Source: Deltaproteobacteria bacterium (GTDB taxonomy: Bacteria; Myxococcota; B64-G9). Taken from it: 61,880 nucleotides of DNA. The stretch lies in contig JAUXGL010000004.1 in assembly GCA_030622135.1 (NCBI GenBank), positions 1-61,880 of the forward strand, given 5' to 3'. The notes below the pieces were generated by a model. That model worked only from the letters and a program-made list of their open reading frames with translations. It was not told the DNA's origin and made no database searches. Within the stretch, counting starts at the first letter, position 1; each line of letters starts with the position of its first letter. Shown here piece after piece: positions 16,858 to 25,368 of the stretch. The position numbers were made by a program, and so were the translations under genes.

Positions 16858-16939
16858 ATCCTCTCCATTCCCATTATTCAGGATAGCAAAAGCCCAGCCG
16901 GTTTGACAACAAACCTGCCTTGTTGAAATGATACCCGCC

Positions 16940-17932
16940 ATGATGCTTGAGCGAGTTCTGGTCATTCGATCCGGTGGGTTGGGGGACACGCTGCTGATGT
17001 GGCCGGGGCTGGCGGCCATGCGACGTCGGTTGTCCGGGGCCCGGATCGAACTGATGGGCCACCGGGACCGCTGTCAACTGCTGGCTGTGTCCCCGGGTGC
17101 GGATATGGCCCTGGATGTGGAAGGCTCCGGTCTGCACGTCCTGTTCGAAATCTCCGTCACGCCACCGGACAGCGTCCGTGCCCGTTTCGGGAGCTACGAT
17201 GTGGTAGTGGCCTTTGCCGCCCCGGGCGACTATGCCCTGGCGGAAAACCTCTCGGCCTGTGGCGTGGAGGAGGTTCACGCGTTTCTGCCCTTTCCGTCGG
17301 CCGGCGATAAGATCCACGTGGCCGAGCATGTCAAACAGTCGTTGATCGGAGTCGACCTGGCCTCGCCGGGTGAGGATCCCGTGCTTGCGGTTACCGACCG
17401 GGAACGCGAAGTCGGAAGCGAGACCCTGCGGGCCTTGGGTCTCGAAGGCCAGAAACTCGCCCTGCTGGCTCCCGGAAGTGGCTCGAAACAGAAGAACTGG
17501 ATGCCCGGGCGCTTCGCCGGGCTTGCGGCCGGGCTGAGCCGGCAGGGTTTCACGCCCCTGTTCCTTGAAGGCCCGGCGGATTCCGCGGCGGTGGCGGCGG
17601 TCCTGGACAGCATTGGATCCGATCATCCGCCGGTGCTTTCGGACGAATCCCCCGCCATCCTGAAGGGCGTGCTCGCTCACGTGAGCCTGTTCGTGGGCAA
17701 CGATGCGGGGCCCACCCACCTGGCCGCCCTGATGGGCGTGCCCACCGTGGCCGTCTTCGGCCCCTCCGATCCGATTCTGTGGTCGCCCATAGGCCCGGCG
17801 GTGAAGGTCGTTCGCTCGCCGGTGGAATGCTCTCCCTGCACGGCGGATGAAATGCACGCCTGCAAAAAACGCATCTGCCAAGACGCGGTGGAGGTGTCCG
17901 AGGTCCTGAATGCTTGCGCAAAAATTACTTGA
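16940..17932 (+). CDS. Glycosyltransferase family 9 (heptosyltransferase-like)
   Basis: About 330 residues. The N-terminal Rossmann fold begins RVLVIRSGGLGDTLLMWP, the signature of ADP-heptose:LPS heptosyltransferases. The C-terminal half has LLAPGSGSKQKNWM and the donor-site motif FVGNDAGPTHLAALMGVPTVAVFGPSDP, both typical of GT9. Near the C-terminus, CSPCTADEMHACKKRIC carries four cysteines, a pattern seen in many GT9 enzymes. It should add heptose or a similar sugar to LPS core or another glycan at the inner membrane. ATG 16940 is preferred for fit to the family; ATG 16928 is the alternative. No other LPS gene lies in the window. Confidence 0.88.
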   Translation: MMLERVLVIRSGGLGDTLLMWPGLAAMRRRLSGARIELMGHRDRCQLLAVSPGADMALDVEGSGLHVLFEISVTPPDSVRARFGSYDVVVAFAAPGDYALAENLSACGVEEVHAFLPFPSAGDKIHVAEHVKQSLIGVDLASPGEDPVLAVTDREREVGSETLRALGLEGQKLALLAPGSGSKQKNWMPGRFAGLAAGLSRQGFTPLFLEGPADSAAVAAVLDSIGSDHPPVLSDESPAILKGVLAHVSLFVGNDAGPTHLAALMGVPTVAVFGPSDPILWSPIGPAVKVVRSPVECSPCTADEMHACKKRICQDAVEVSEVLNACAKIT

Positions 17933-17973
17933 CCTGTACGTTGGTGCCCTTACCCGGGGATCGCCTGGCGCTC

Positions 17974-18003
17974 TTGAAAAGCAGTTGAAGGCTCGTATAT
18001 GAT
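17974..18003 (+). promoter_or_regulatory. Promoter for the small FHA gene
   Basis: TTGAAA, an 18-base spacer and TATGAT (5 of 6 to consensus). This predicts a leader of about 27 bases before ATG 18037. Confidence 0.5.
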
Positions 18004-18036
18004 TGCCGGCGAAGAATCCAATGTTTGAGGGATGCT

Positions 18037-18453
18037 ATGTATCAGTTGTACGATGAAGAGCGCGGAGTTCGCTATCCTCTCACCGGCCTGATGAAGGAGA
18101 TCGGCCGCACCAGCGAGTGCGATCTTTGCATTCCCGACGACGAGCGGATCTCCCGGGTGCATGCCCGGGTGGATTGGGATGGGGCCACCTGGGTGGTGGT
18201 GGACCTGGGATCAACCAACGGCACCTGGGTGAACGGGGAACTGGTGGAGGAGCGCCGGCTGGAAGCCGGCGACATCCTGGAGATTGGGGACACCCAACTG
18301 CGCTTTCTGCCGCTGGAGGTGGGGGACGAGAAAGTGCGCAAGAAGATTACCCGGATCGTCAAGGACTCCATAGAAGCCGACGAAACCCGGTTGTCGTTCG
18401 CCGTCGGCCGGCCGGTGCATAAGAACATTACCGGCAAGGACGAGAAGAAATAA
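18037..18453 (+). CDS. Small FHA-domain protein
   Basis: 138 residues. A single FHA domain spans about residues 15-95 with all binding landmarks: EIGRTSECD, RISRVHARV and STNGTWVNG. It should bind phosphothreonine peptides. The tail is charged and lacks a catalytic domain. ATG 18037 follows GAGGGA; a TTG 12 bases earlier is less likely. It has its own promoter and no partner kinase nearby. It is convergent with the NtrC-like regulator. Confidence 0.9.
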   Translation: MYQLYDEERGVRYPLTGLMKEIGRTSECDLCIPDDERISRVHARVDWDGATWVVVDLGSTNGTWVNGELVEERRLEAGDILEIGDTQLRFLPLEVGDEKVRKKITRIVKDSIEADETRLSFAVGRPVHKNITGKDEKK

Positions 18454-18458
18454 TCACA

Positions 18459-18499
18459 GCGCGGCTACGCCGCACCAAAACCGTTCGCTGCGCTCACTG
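18459..18499 (-). repeat. 41-bp dispersed repeat, copy B (inverted)
   Basis: Reverse complement of 14046-14086 with two mismatches. It fills most of the gap between the convergent FHA and regulator genes and may act as a terminator for both. Confidence 0.8.
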
Positions 18500-18516
18500 G
18501 TACTGCTCCGCCGCGG

Positions 18517-20061
18517 TCATTTATCCAGAGGAAGCTTTTTACCCAGTCCGTACTTCGAAAGCTTCTTGATCAGGTTCGATCGGCTAATCCTCAGTTGCCG
18601 GGCCAGGTGTGATTTGTTCCCTCGGGTGCGGATGAGGCCCTCGTGGATGATCTGCCTTTCGAGGATCTCGACGGCCTGTTTCAGATCCTGGGTGTCATTC
18701 AGCGCCTGGGCCAGCGCCTGGGAAGTTCCCCCGGCGGATTCGCGAATGCGCAGGGAAACATGCTCCGGTGGCAGGACTGTGTCCTTTGGAGACAGTGCCA
18801 ACAACGACCGGATCTCCTCCTTGAGCTCGGTGGCGTTGCCGGGCCAGTGGTACCGTTGGAGCAACGATAGGGATTCCGGGTGTAGGCGGGCGGGCGGTTT
18901 TCCCCCGGATGTATACTGACGGATGAACAGATCGGCCAGGGGGCCGATGTCCTCCTGGCGTTCTCTCAGCGGGGGAATGTCCACCCGGTAAGGCGCCAGC
19001 CAGTCTGCCAGGTCCCGGCGCAGCCGTCCCTCGGCCACCTCCGCCTCCGGATCCCGTTTAAGCCCGAATAACAGGCGAACGTTGGCCTCCACGGGGCGAT
19101 CGGAGCCCACCGGCACCAGGGTTTCTTCCTGGAGCAGGCGCAGCAGTTTTACCTGCACCGTTGGAATCATCCAGGCGCCCGGGTGAAGATAGACGGTTCC
19201 GCCCCGCGTGGACTCCAGCACACCAACTTTTCCCAGGGGCCCGCCGCGCACCTGGCCGAAAAGCTTGGTTTCGGTAGTCAAAGCGTCTGGGCTGCCCGCG
19301 AACACGACGAAAGGACTGGTTCGCCGGGGACCGGAGGCGGCCACGGTGCGGGTCAATACTTGCTTGCCGGTTCCTTGCTCGCCGACCAGGAGAATCGGCG
19401 TGGAAGAGTGCGATACCTTCTTCAGGCGGGCAAGCACGTCCGCCATGTTGGGGGAGCGCTGGACGACGCTTTCGAAGGGGACTCGGGTATCATGAAGGGA
19501 AGTCGTCTCTCGGCGGGCCAGCTCCTCTTCGAAGGCGGCCATCTCTCCGGCTCCGTACACCAGCAGGTCTTTCAGTCTCTCGATGTCCTCCCGTCCCAGC
19601 ACGGGGACTCGCTCGCCCGGCAGCGTGTTTTTTCCGGAAAGGATGTCCAGGACGGCCCCGCGCAGGCGGGTGATGCGTGTTCGGCTGAGCTCGCGGCTCG
19701 AGAATCCGCAGGCGAAGACGAATCCACGGTACTGCCCGCGGGCATAGACGGGCGCGGCGGCCATCTGCAGACCCAGATGGCAGGAATGCAGCAACCGGCC
19801 GTGCGACCGCGTGCCGGGCCGCAGCAGCCGGTGGATTTCCCGCACGCTGGAGAGGCACCGGCGACGACCGGCCTTGGAGCCCAGCATGATCCGGCAGAAG
19901 TCGTTCCCGGCCGGCGGCACCGGTTCCGGCCTGCCCCATGAATGATCCGACAGGTGCCCGGAGGCGGCGGCGAAGCCGATGTCCACCTGCCACCACTTGC
20001 GGATCACCTCCCGCAGCATCGAGACGGTATGGAGCCCCAGGTAGGAACGAGGATCTTTCAT
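18517..20061 (-). CDS. PocR-type sensor plus degenerate NtrC-like AAA+ domain and Fis-type HTH
   Basis: 514 residues. Residues 1-160 look like a PocR ligand-binding domain (FCRIMLGSKAGRRRC, CHLGLQMAAAPVY, YRGFVFACGF). Residues 205-430 are an AAA+ module of the sigma-54 activator family with Walker A GEQGTGKQ. The loop that contacts sigma-54 (GAFTGA in the family) is absent: the region reads LFGQVRGGPLGKVG. The Walker B site GGTVYLHPG lacks the usual Asp-Glu. The C-terminal Fis-type helix-turn-helix is intact (HLARQLRISRSNLIKKL). It is therefore unlikely to hydrolyse ATP normally or activate sigma-54, and may instead be a plain DNA-binding ligand-responsive regulator. Target unknown. Confidence 0.85.
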   Translation of the reverse strand: MKDPRSYLGLHTVSMLREVIRKWWQVDIGFAAASGHLSDHSWGRPEPVPPAGNDFCRIMLGSKAGRRRCLSSVREIHRLLRPGTRSHGRLLHSCHLGLQMAAAPVYARGQYRGFVFACGFSSRELSRTRITRLRGAVLDILSGKNTLPGERVPVLGREDIERLKDLLVYGAGEMAAFEEELARRETTSLHDTRVPFESVVQRSPNMADVLARLKKVSHSSTPILLVGEQGTGKQVLTRTVAASGPRRTSPFVVFAGSPDALTTETKLFGQVRGGPLGKVGVLESTRGGTVYLHPGAWMIPTVQVKLLRLLQEETLVPVGSDRPVEANVRLLFGLKRDPEAEVAEGRLRRDLADWLAPYRVDIPPLRERQEDIGPLADLFIRQYTSGGKPPARLHPESLSLLQRYHWPGNATELKEEIRSLLALSPKDTVLPPEHVSLRIRESAGGTSQALAQALNDTQDLKQAVEILERQIIHEGLIRTRGNKSHLARQLRISRSNLIKKLSKYGLGKKLPLDK

Positions 20062-20100
20062 GGGATACCGATCATAGGAGAATCCAAATAGGGCTGCAAG

Positions 20101-20136
20101 CGAACGTGAACGTGAACGTAGAACGTAGACGTGAAG
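20101..20136 (+). repeat. Hexanucleotide microsatellite
   Basis: Imperfect tandem GAACGT/GAACGTA units between the divergent regulator and flavoprotein genes. Confidence 0.7.
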
Positions 20137-20174
20137 TGTAGCGGTAGGAGGCCGGATCGACTAGGATACGGGGC

Positions 20175-21755
20175 GTGACTACCCAATTGCTCATCCGGGA
20201 TGTGCGCGTGTCGCTGGAGGCGGCCGGGGAGGATCCGATCGTGCTGGCGGCGGCGCATCTTTGCGTTCCGGCCGACCAGGTGACCGGTGCGGAGATAGTG
20301 CGGCGTTCCGTCGACGCACGCCGGGGGCGGCCGCGGTTTACGCTTTCCATGCACGTGCGCCCCGAGGAAATCCCCGCGCGGCTTCCCCGGGGGGTGGTGG
20401 TGGCGCCGGAGGAAGATCCCCTGTCTCCCCCGCCGAAGGTATCCGGCCGGCACGACGTGGCGATCGTGGGCACGGGTCCGGCGGGATTGCTCGCGGCCCT
20501 GCGGCTCTGCGAGGCCGGGCTTAAGCCCACCCTGGTCGATCGAGGCCGGGAGTTGGAGAGTCGCCGGCGAGACGTGTCCGACCCGTTTCAGAACGGCCGG
20601 CTGGATCCGGAGTCGAACCTCCACTTCGGGTTCGGGGGGGCGGGCGCTTTCTCCGACGGGAAGCTGTTTTCCAGAAAGACCCATCCGGCCGTTCGCACCG
20701 TGCTGTCGGTGCTGCAGAAATACGGGGCCGGCACTCACGACGAGATCCAAGTCGATTCCCAGCCGCACGTGGGCACCGACCGCTGGCCGGCGGTACTGGA
20801 GCGCTTTCGCGAGGATTTGGAATCGAGGGGGTGCTCGTTCTTGTTCGAGACCAAGGTGACCGGCCTGGAGGTATCCCGGGGCCGGCTGTCCGCGCTGGTC
20901 TTTTCGGAGGGGCGGCTGCCCTGCGAGGCCGCGATCATGGCCCCGGGAAACAGCGCGAGGGATCTCTTCGCAGGGTTGCACGCGGCAGGGGTTTCCCTCT
21001 CCCCCAAGTCGTTTGCCGTCGGCGTGCGCATGACCCATCCCCAGGACATCATCGACCGCCTTCAGTATCGCGGCTACGCCGGCCACCCGGCCCTGCCGGC
21101 GGCCTCCTACCAACTCACCGAGAAGATCTGTGACCGAGGGGTCTACTCGTTTTGCATGTGTCCCGGCGGCACGGTGATCCCCACGCCCACCGAGCCCCGG
21201 CGCCTGGCGCTCAACGGCATGTCGAATGCCGCCCGCGACTCCGGGGAGGCCAACGCCGCCGTGGTGGTCACGGTCTCCCCCAAAGACACGGGCTCAGCCG
21301 ATCCACTCTCGGGGATCGGCTTCCAGCGCCGACTGGAGGAAGTTGCCTACCAGGCGGGCGGAGGCGGTTACCAGGCTCCGGCCCAGCGCCTGCGCGAGTT
21401 CATCGAGGGTGTAAAGCCGACCGATCTCCCCGAGGTCAACTACCGCCCCGGCGTGACCCCCGCCGACCTGCACAAGCTGCTCCCCGGCTGGATCGCCGAT
21501 CCGCTGGTGAAAGGAATGGTCGCATTCTTCAAGAAGATGAAGGAGCTCGACTCTCCCCACGGTGTCGTTCTGGGTTTCGAAACCCGCACCTCCAGCCCGG
21601 TGCGCATCATCAGGTCGGCTGACGGCATGAGCCCCCAGGTGGCCGGATTGTTCCCCGCCGGCGAAGGCAGCGGCTACGCCGGCGGGATCACCTCCTCGGC
21701 CGTCGACGGCATCCGCGCCGCCGACGGGCTGATCCACTGGCTGGGGCGCTCTTGA
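20175..21755 (+). CDS. FAD-dependent dehydrogenase, COG2509-like
   Basis: 526 residues from GTG 20175. A leading domain of about 90 residues precedes the FAD-binding Rossmann motif VAIVGTGPAGLLAALRLCEAG. Family landmarks follow: LHFGFGGAGAFSDGKL, a FAVGVRMTHPQ stretch, YSFCMCPGGTVIPTP and the C-terminal FAD motif GLFPAGEGSGYAGGI. This long form with an N-terminal extension matches the uncharacterised flavoprotein dehydrogenases of COG2509. The substrate is unknown. It is cytoplasmic and stands alone, divergent from the PocR-type regulator, which could control it (inference from position only). Confidence 0.88.
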   Translation: MTTQLLIRDVRVSLEAAGEDPIVLAAAHLCVPADQVTGAEIVRRSVDARRGRPRFTLSMHVRPEEIPARLPRGVVVAPEEDPLSPPPKVSGRHDVAIVGTGPAGLLAALRLCEAGLKPTLVDRGRELESRRRDVSDPFQNGRLDPESNLHFGFGGAGAFSDGKLFSRKTHPAVRTVLSVLQKYGAGTHDEIQVDSQPHVGTDRWPAVLERFREDLESRGCSFLFETKVTGLEVSRGRLSALVFSEGRLPCEAAIMAPGNSARDLFAGLHAAGVSLSPKSFAVGVRMTHPQDIIDRLQYRGYAGHPALPAASYQLTEKICDRGVYSFCMCPGGTVIPTPTEPRRLALNGMSNAARDSGEANAAVVVTVSPKDTGSADPLSGIGFQRRLEEVAYQAGGGGYQAPAQRLREFIEGVKPTDLPEVNYRPGVTPADLHKLLPGWIADPLVKGMVAFFKKMKELDSPHGVVLGFETRTSSPVRIIRSADGMSPQVAGLFPAGEGSGYAGGITSSAVDGIRAADGLIHWLGRS

Positions 21756-21830
21756 AGTTTCTCCAGACGGAGGGCTGGCAGGCCGGTCCTGACGGGATGA
21801 ACGGGTGATCGAGATGCGATATCTTGGTGC

Positions 21831-21877
21831 AAAAAAAAGCGGCGAGATGGGCGTGGCTAGGTTCCCACCTTCGCCGC
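21831..21877 (-). terminator. Intrinsic terminator on the minus strand with no gene behind it
   Basis: On the minus strand, GCGGCGA and TCGCCGC arms (21871-21877 and 21839-21845), with inner TGGG/CCCA pairing, are followed directly by eight Ts (21831-21838). This is a textbook Rho-independent terminator. Both flanking genes lie on the plus strand. Confidence 0.65.
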
Positions 21878-21930
21878 CGTCGGGATTAAACCAATTAGTA
21901 AGGAGGGAATACATGCAGTGCGTTTGAAGT

Positions 21931-21946
21931 TGGCACAAAATGTGCT
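21931..21946 (+). promoter_or_regulatory. Candidate sigma-54 promoter (-24/-12)
   Basis: TGGCAC, five bases, then GTGCT. The spacing is GG-N10-GC and the -24 box is perfect, with one mismatch in the -12 box. It lies 86 bases before ATG 22032. Confidence 0.4.
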
Positions 21947-22031
21947 TGCAGGACTGGCCAAATGCGGCCGAATAAGAGGGGTGTCAGGGTCTGACCCCCA
22001 AGAGGTAAACAAAATGAGAGGAGTGAATAAA

Positions 22032-24056
22032 ATGAAAGGCATCAGAAATACAGTCTGGTTATTTTCCCTGATCGTCTTTTCAACCACCGCCTGGGCGGAC
22101 CAATCTCTGTTGAACCGATGCAAACGGAACGGGCAGCGATATCTGGAAAGGGCCAAGAAAGCCGATGCGTATGCCAGGGACAAGGCCAACCATGAGCGGA
22201 TTGTGAGGACCTTGAGGAATCAAGACATTGGAAATGGCAAGATACAAGGTATCACTTTCGATGGTCAACCACGGTTTGAAGCCTGGGCGAAGGACTGCGT
22301 CACCGCTGGTTGGAGCGAGAAGATAAAGGATTTGCCGGGGTACAGTGAGGTCCTTAAGTATTACGAGGAGACCAAGGCTATCTATAGCAATCTAGACAAT
22401 AAGTATATCCCGGAGCTGTATAAAAAAAGCCAGTCCGCGGTGTTGGACAAGGGGCCTGGAGGTGACAAGAGGGTTGTCCTCGACCGATGGGACGCCCGCC
22501 CCAGGCGCTGTATCGAGTCGGGGGAGTGGGACGAAGCGGCCGGGAACGCGCCTGTAAAATCCAGGACCACCGCTCGCATTGCCGGTTTAGAGGACGAGGG
22601 GAAGGACAAACGAATTCACTCCAAGGTGTTCTCTGGCAAGGGCAGCGCGGGCCGCTGGCCCAGTGGCATGACCGCCTGGGATCACTTGGTCCGGATCGCC
22701 TGCGGCGCGGCAGTCGAGGGGATCGACCCCGTCTTTAGGCCCAGGCGACAGATCTACGGCAGCCAGTTCCTCGAGGGCGATTCCCGCATCGTTCTGGCCA
22801 GGGCCATCATCGAGGGGACCGACGACGCCGGCCACAAGCTCCTGTACAAGCTGGCCCAGATCCAGGAGGCCTTCGGAGCTACGGAGTGGAATGCCAAGGA
22901 AGACTACGAGGCCTTCCTGTACTCCAACGATGCCATCGGCAAGCCGCCCGCGGAGGCAAAGGTTGCCTCGGTCATCGACAGGCTGTTTCCCGGGCGCAAG
23001 TACGAGAAGGACAACCTGCTGTTCGTCTACCGGCGGGGCATCAAGGCCATGAAGGAGATCGCTGCCGTCTTCGACAAAATGGAATCCAGGTACCCGCGCA
23101 TGAAGGCCGTATACCGTGATTCGGCCGTCCAGGCGCGACGGCGTTGGCAGAAGCGCCGCAAGCGCTACGCGAACGCATACCGCATCCTGGATCCAATCAC
23201 CGCCAGGCTACTCGATGATCCCACCTCGGAGTCGCCGGCTGACTGCGAGTCGAAGCTGCTCGGCCTGCGCGCGGAGCTAGCCAGGAAGATCAAGCCCAGG
23301 AACGAGGAGGCGGTTGGCAAACTGCGTGTCGAGCATCCACTCGGCTACCAGATCACCGAGGCGCTGGCTTACTGCTACCTGGGTAAGGGCAAGTTTGCCA
23401 GGGCCAAGCTGGAGGCGGACTCGCTCAAGCGGACCAACCGCCGGGTGAACCTGGGAGAGGAGATCTTCTACTCCCGCCGGGACGCCATCGGTGCGCTGGA
23501 GCAAAAGATCGGGAGCGCCGAGAAGATCCGCAAGCTGGTACCCAACTACACCACCCACTCGCTCGGCATGCCGGTGCCCGGATCGGTGCAGTACAGCCCG
23601 CGGTTCCACGCCGCGATAGACTCCCAGGGCAACTTCCGAATCCGTGGCGAGAACGCCCGCGAGCCGGCCGTGGTGGCCGCCAAGAAAAAGGTGCCGGCTG
23701 GCGTGAAACTCGTTTTCAAAAAGTACACCTTCACCTACAAATACCGGGACACGAAGTGCAAGGACACCGGCAAGGTGGATCGCTACGAGTTCACTCCGAG
23801 CGGCAACAAGACCACCGTGAGGCCGATCTATCGCCAGAAGTGCTGGGAGGTGGGCCCGGTCAAGAAGAAGCGAATCACTTACCAGGAGAAGCCCGTGATC
23901 ATCCCGAAGGCCGATGCGGTCAATATCAAAAAGGGCATGCAACTGACCGTCTTGGACAATCTGGACTTGGCCGGCGACGCGGTCATCATCGACTGCTGGT
24001 GGCCTAAGAAGGGTAAGAAGAGTGCCCTGTTGCTGCAAGGGATTCCGATCCGGTAA
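22032..24056 (+). CDS. Large exported protein, unknown function
   Basis: 674 residues from ATG 22032, chosen for its GAGAGGAG site and because it starts directly with a signal peptide (MKGIRNTVWLFSLIVF, cleavage near AWAD). The protein is highly charged and mostly helical. The stretch GYQITEALAYCYLGKGKFA near residue 440 resembles one TPR-like repeat. The last 150 residues are beta-rich and basic (YTFTYKYRDTKCKDTGK). The first 150 codons are AT-richer than the rest. No family is recognised. The 24146-25234 gene, convergent downstream, also encodes an exported basic protein, but I see no homology between them. A sigma-54-like promoter precedes it. Confidence 0.8.
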   Translation: MKGIRNTVWLFSLIVFSTTAWADQSLLNRCKRNGQRYLERAKKADAYARDKANHERIVRTLRNQDIGNGKIQGITFDGQPRFEAWAKDCVTAGWSEKIKDLPGYSEVLKYYEETKAIYSNLDNKYIPELYKKSQSAVLDKGPGGDKRVVLDRWDARPRRCIESGEWDEAAGNAPVKSRTTARIAGLEDEGKDKRIHSKVFSGKGSAGRWPSGMTAWDHLVRIACGAAVEGIDPVFRPRRQIYGSQFLEGDSRIVLARAIIEGTDDAGHKLLYKLAQIQEAFGATEWNAKEDYEAFLYSNDAIGKPPAEAKVASVIDRLFPGRKYEKDNLLFVYRRGIKAMKEIAAVFDKMESRYPRMKAVYRDSAVQARRRWQKRRKRYANAYRILDPITARLLDDPTSESPADCESKLLGLRAELARKIKPRNEEAVGKLRVEHPLGYQITEALAYCYLGKGKFARAKLEADSLKRTNRRVNLGEEIFYSRRDAIGALEQKIGSAEKIRKLVPNYTTHSLGMPVPGSVQYSPRFHAAIDSQGNFRIRGENAREPAVVAAKKKVPAGVKLVFKKYTFTYKYRDTKCKDTGKVDRYEFTPSGNKTTVRPIYRQKCWEVGPVKKKRITYQEKPVIIPKADAVNIKKGMQLTVLDNLDLAGDAVIIDCWWPKKGKKSALLLQGIPIR

Positions 24057-24070
24057 AATTTGGGGGGATT

Positions 24071-24125
24071 TGGGGGACGGAGGTACATCAACTCCCTGAA
24101 AAACAGGTGCTTAGCGAACCTCCGT
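24071..24125. repeat. Dispersed REP-like element, copy 1
   Basis: Core GGAGGTACATCAACTCCCTG is shared with 33271-33300. In this copy, ACGGAGGT (24077-24084) pairs with ACCTCCGT (24118-24125), and CCTG-AAAAA-CAGG forms an inner hairpin. It sits between convergent genes and may stop transcription from both sides. Confidence 0.7.
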
Positions 24126-24145
24126 TCCTCAGCGCATACGACGTT

Positions 24146-25234
24146 CTAGCGGCAATCATTCTCCGTCAAACCAGAGCGCTCCAGGCATGTATGGTACTTC
24201 TGCTTGTTATGCCGCATCCCCGCGCAATCGCTACAGATCTTGCGGTGATGCTTCCGCTTCCACTGCCGGTACTCCTTTTCCTGCCTTTTGTCACCAGCCG
24301 CCTCGGCCCTAAGTTTCTTCTTGCTGATCGGATAACTGTAAACTCGCAGGCTGAAAGGACCGTTGCCCAGGTCGTGGATCTTGCTCGAATCTTGAGCCCT
24401 TCCCCAGATCGCCTGGATGTCGAGCTTCCAGGCGCCGGATGTCTGCGGGCAGCCCATGGAGCCGATGCCACCTGGACCATGAACGAAGGAGGATTGGTTA
24501 GTGCTGTCCGGTTTGATAGTAATGAGATCAACTCCTCCCTTCTTGGCATGGCTGGAGAAGGACGCTCCGGCTTTCAGACGAATCGCGGCCAGATAGCATC
24601 TGCCGCGCTTGACCTTCAAGTTGAACGGCTTGAACTTTTCGAGGAGCCCATCCATTGCGGCGCCCTGGGGTCTGGCCCTGTGTTTCTTGATCTTACTGGC
24701 GATGGTTTTTTCCATCGCCGAAGCGCTATACCGAAACTCCGGCTGGCTGTTCGGGTCGATGGGCTCTCCCACCCCGTAACTGCACTCCCCGGCAGCGAGC
24801 TCCTTGCCACTGACGCTGACAATGACGCGGAGCTTGTGCGGCTGGCCATCCCCAAGAAGGCTGATGATCTTTTCATAGTCTGGATCGGGGTCAGCTTTGA
24901 TGAAGTCGAAGGTGACGAATTTTCGATTTTCTCCCCGGAAGAGCTCCCAGTCCCCACGATAAAGAAGCTGGCCGTCGCCGAATATCTCGGCGGTGACCTT
25001 CTTTATTTTCTCGTCGGGCGGGCGCAAGATCGCCAGAGCGGAGAGACGGCTTCCGGGTGGCAGCTCCTTCAGGAGCGTTGCGCGGTGGAAGAAATCAGGG
25101 TCAATGCGGTTGTCGCTGAAGACGACCTTGCCGATATACTTATCGGCTCTGCCGGCGCTGGCGGACCCGGGCGTTGAAAGAACGAGAACCGCGACGGCGG
25201 CAAGAACAAGAAAACGCGAGTAGTGTGTGATCAT
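24146..25234 (-). CDS. Exported basic protein, unknown function
   Basis: 362 residues from ATG 25234 with an AAGGAG site. The signal peptide ends near GSASAG. The mature protein is about 330 residues of beta-rich sequence (KVTAEIFGDGQLLYRGDWEL) and ends in a His/Lys/Cys-rich tail (HHRKICSDCAGMRHNK) with four cysteines that might bind metal or form disulfides. I recognise no family. Its ribosome site and start codon are exactly duplicated 31 bases upstream, creating a competing out-of-frame start at 25265. Confidence 0.8.
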   Translation of the reverse strand: MITHYSRFLVLAAVAVLVLSTPGSASAGRADKYIGKVVFSDNRIDPDFFHRATLLKELPPGSRLSALAILRPPDEKIKKVTAEIFGDGQLLYRGDWELFRGENRKFVTFDFIKADPDPDYEKIISLLGDGQPHKLRVIVSVSGKELAAGECSYGVGEPIDPNSQPEFRYSASAMEKTIASKIKKHRARPQGAAMDGLLEKFKPFNLKVKRGRCYLAAIRLKAGASFSSHAKKGGVDLITIKPDSTNQSSFVHGPGGIGSMGCPQTSGAWKLDIQAIWGRAQDSSKIHDLGNGPFSLRVYSYPISKKKLRAEAAGDKRQEKEYRQWKRKHHRKICSDCAGMRHNKQKYHTCLERSGLTENDCR

Positions 25235-25279
25235 TGCATCTCCTTCTTGAGTAGTGTGTGATCATTGCATCTCCTTCTT
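25218..25279 (-). repeat. 31-bp tandem duplication of ribosome site and start codon
   Basis: Bases 25218-25248 and 25249-25279 are identical. Each unit holds AAGGAG and ATGATCACACACTACTC on the minus strand. The upstream ATG (25265) is out of frame with the gene and opens a frame of about 40 codons overlapping its 5' end. Confidence 0.95.
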
Positions 25280-25368
25280 GTATATACAATCCCGCTGGAG
25301 AAGCAAGTGAGAACCTGCCTTGACTGGATTAATTGTCGCTGACAGGTTTCTTTCTAGCAGATCCTGGG

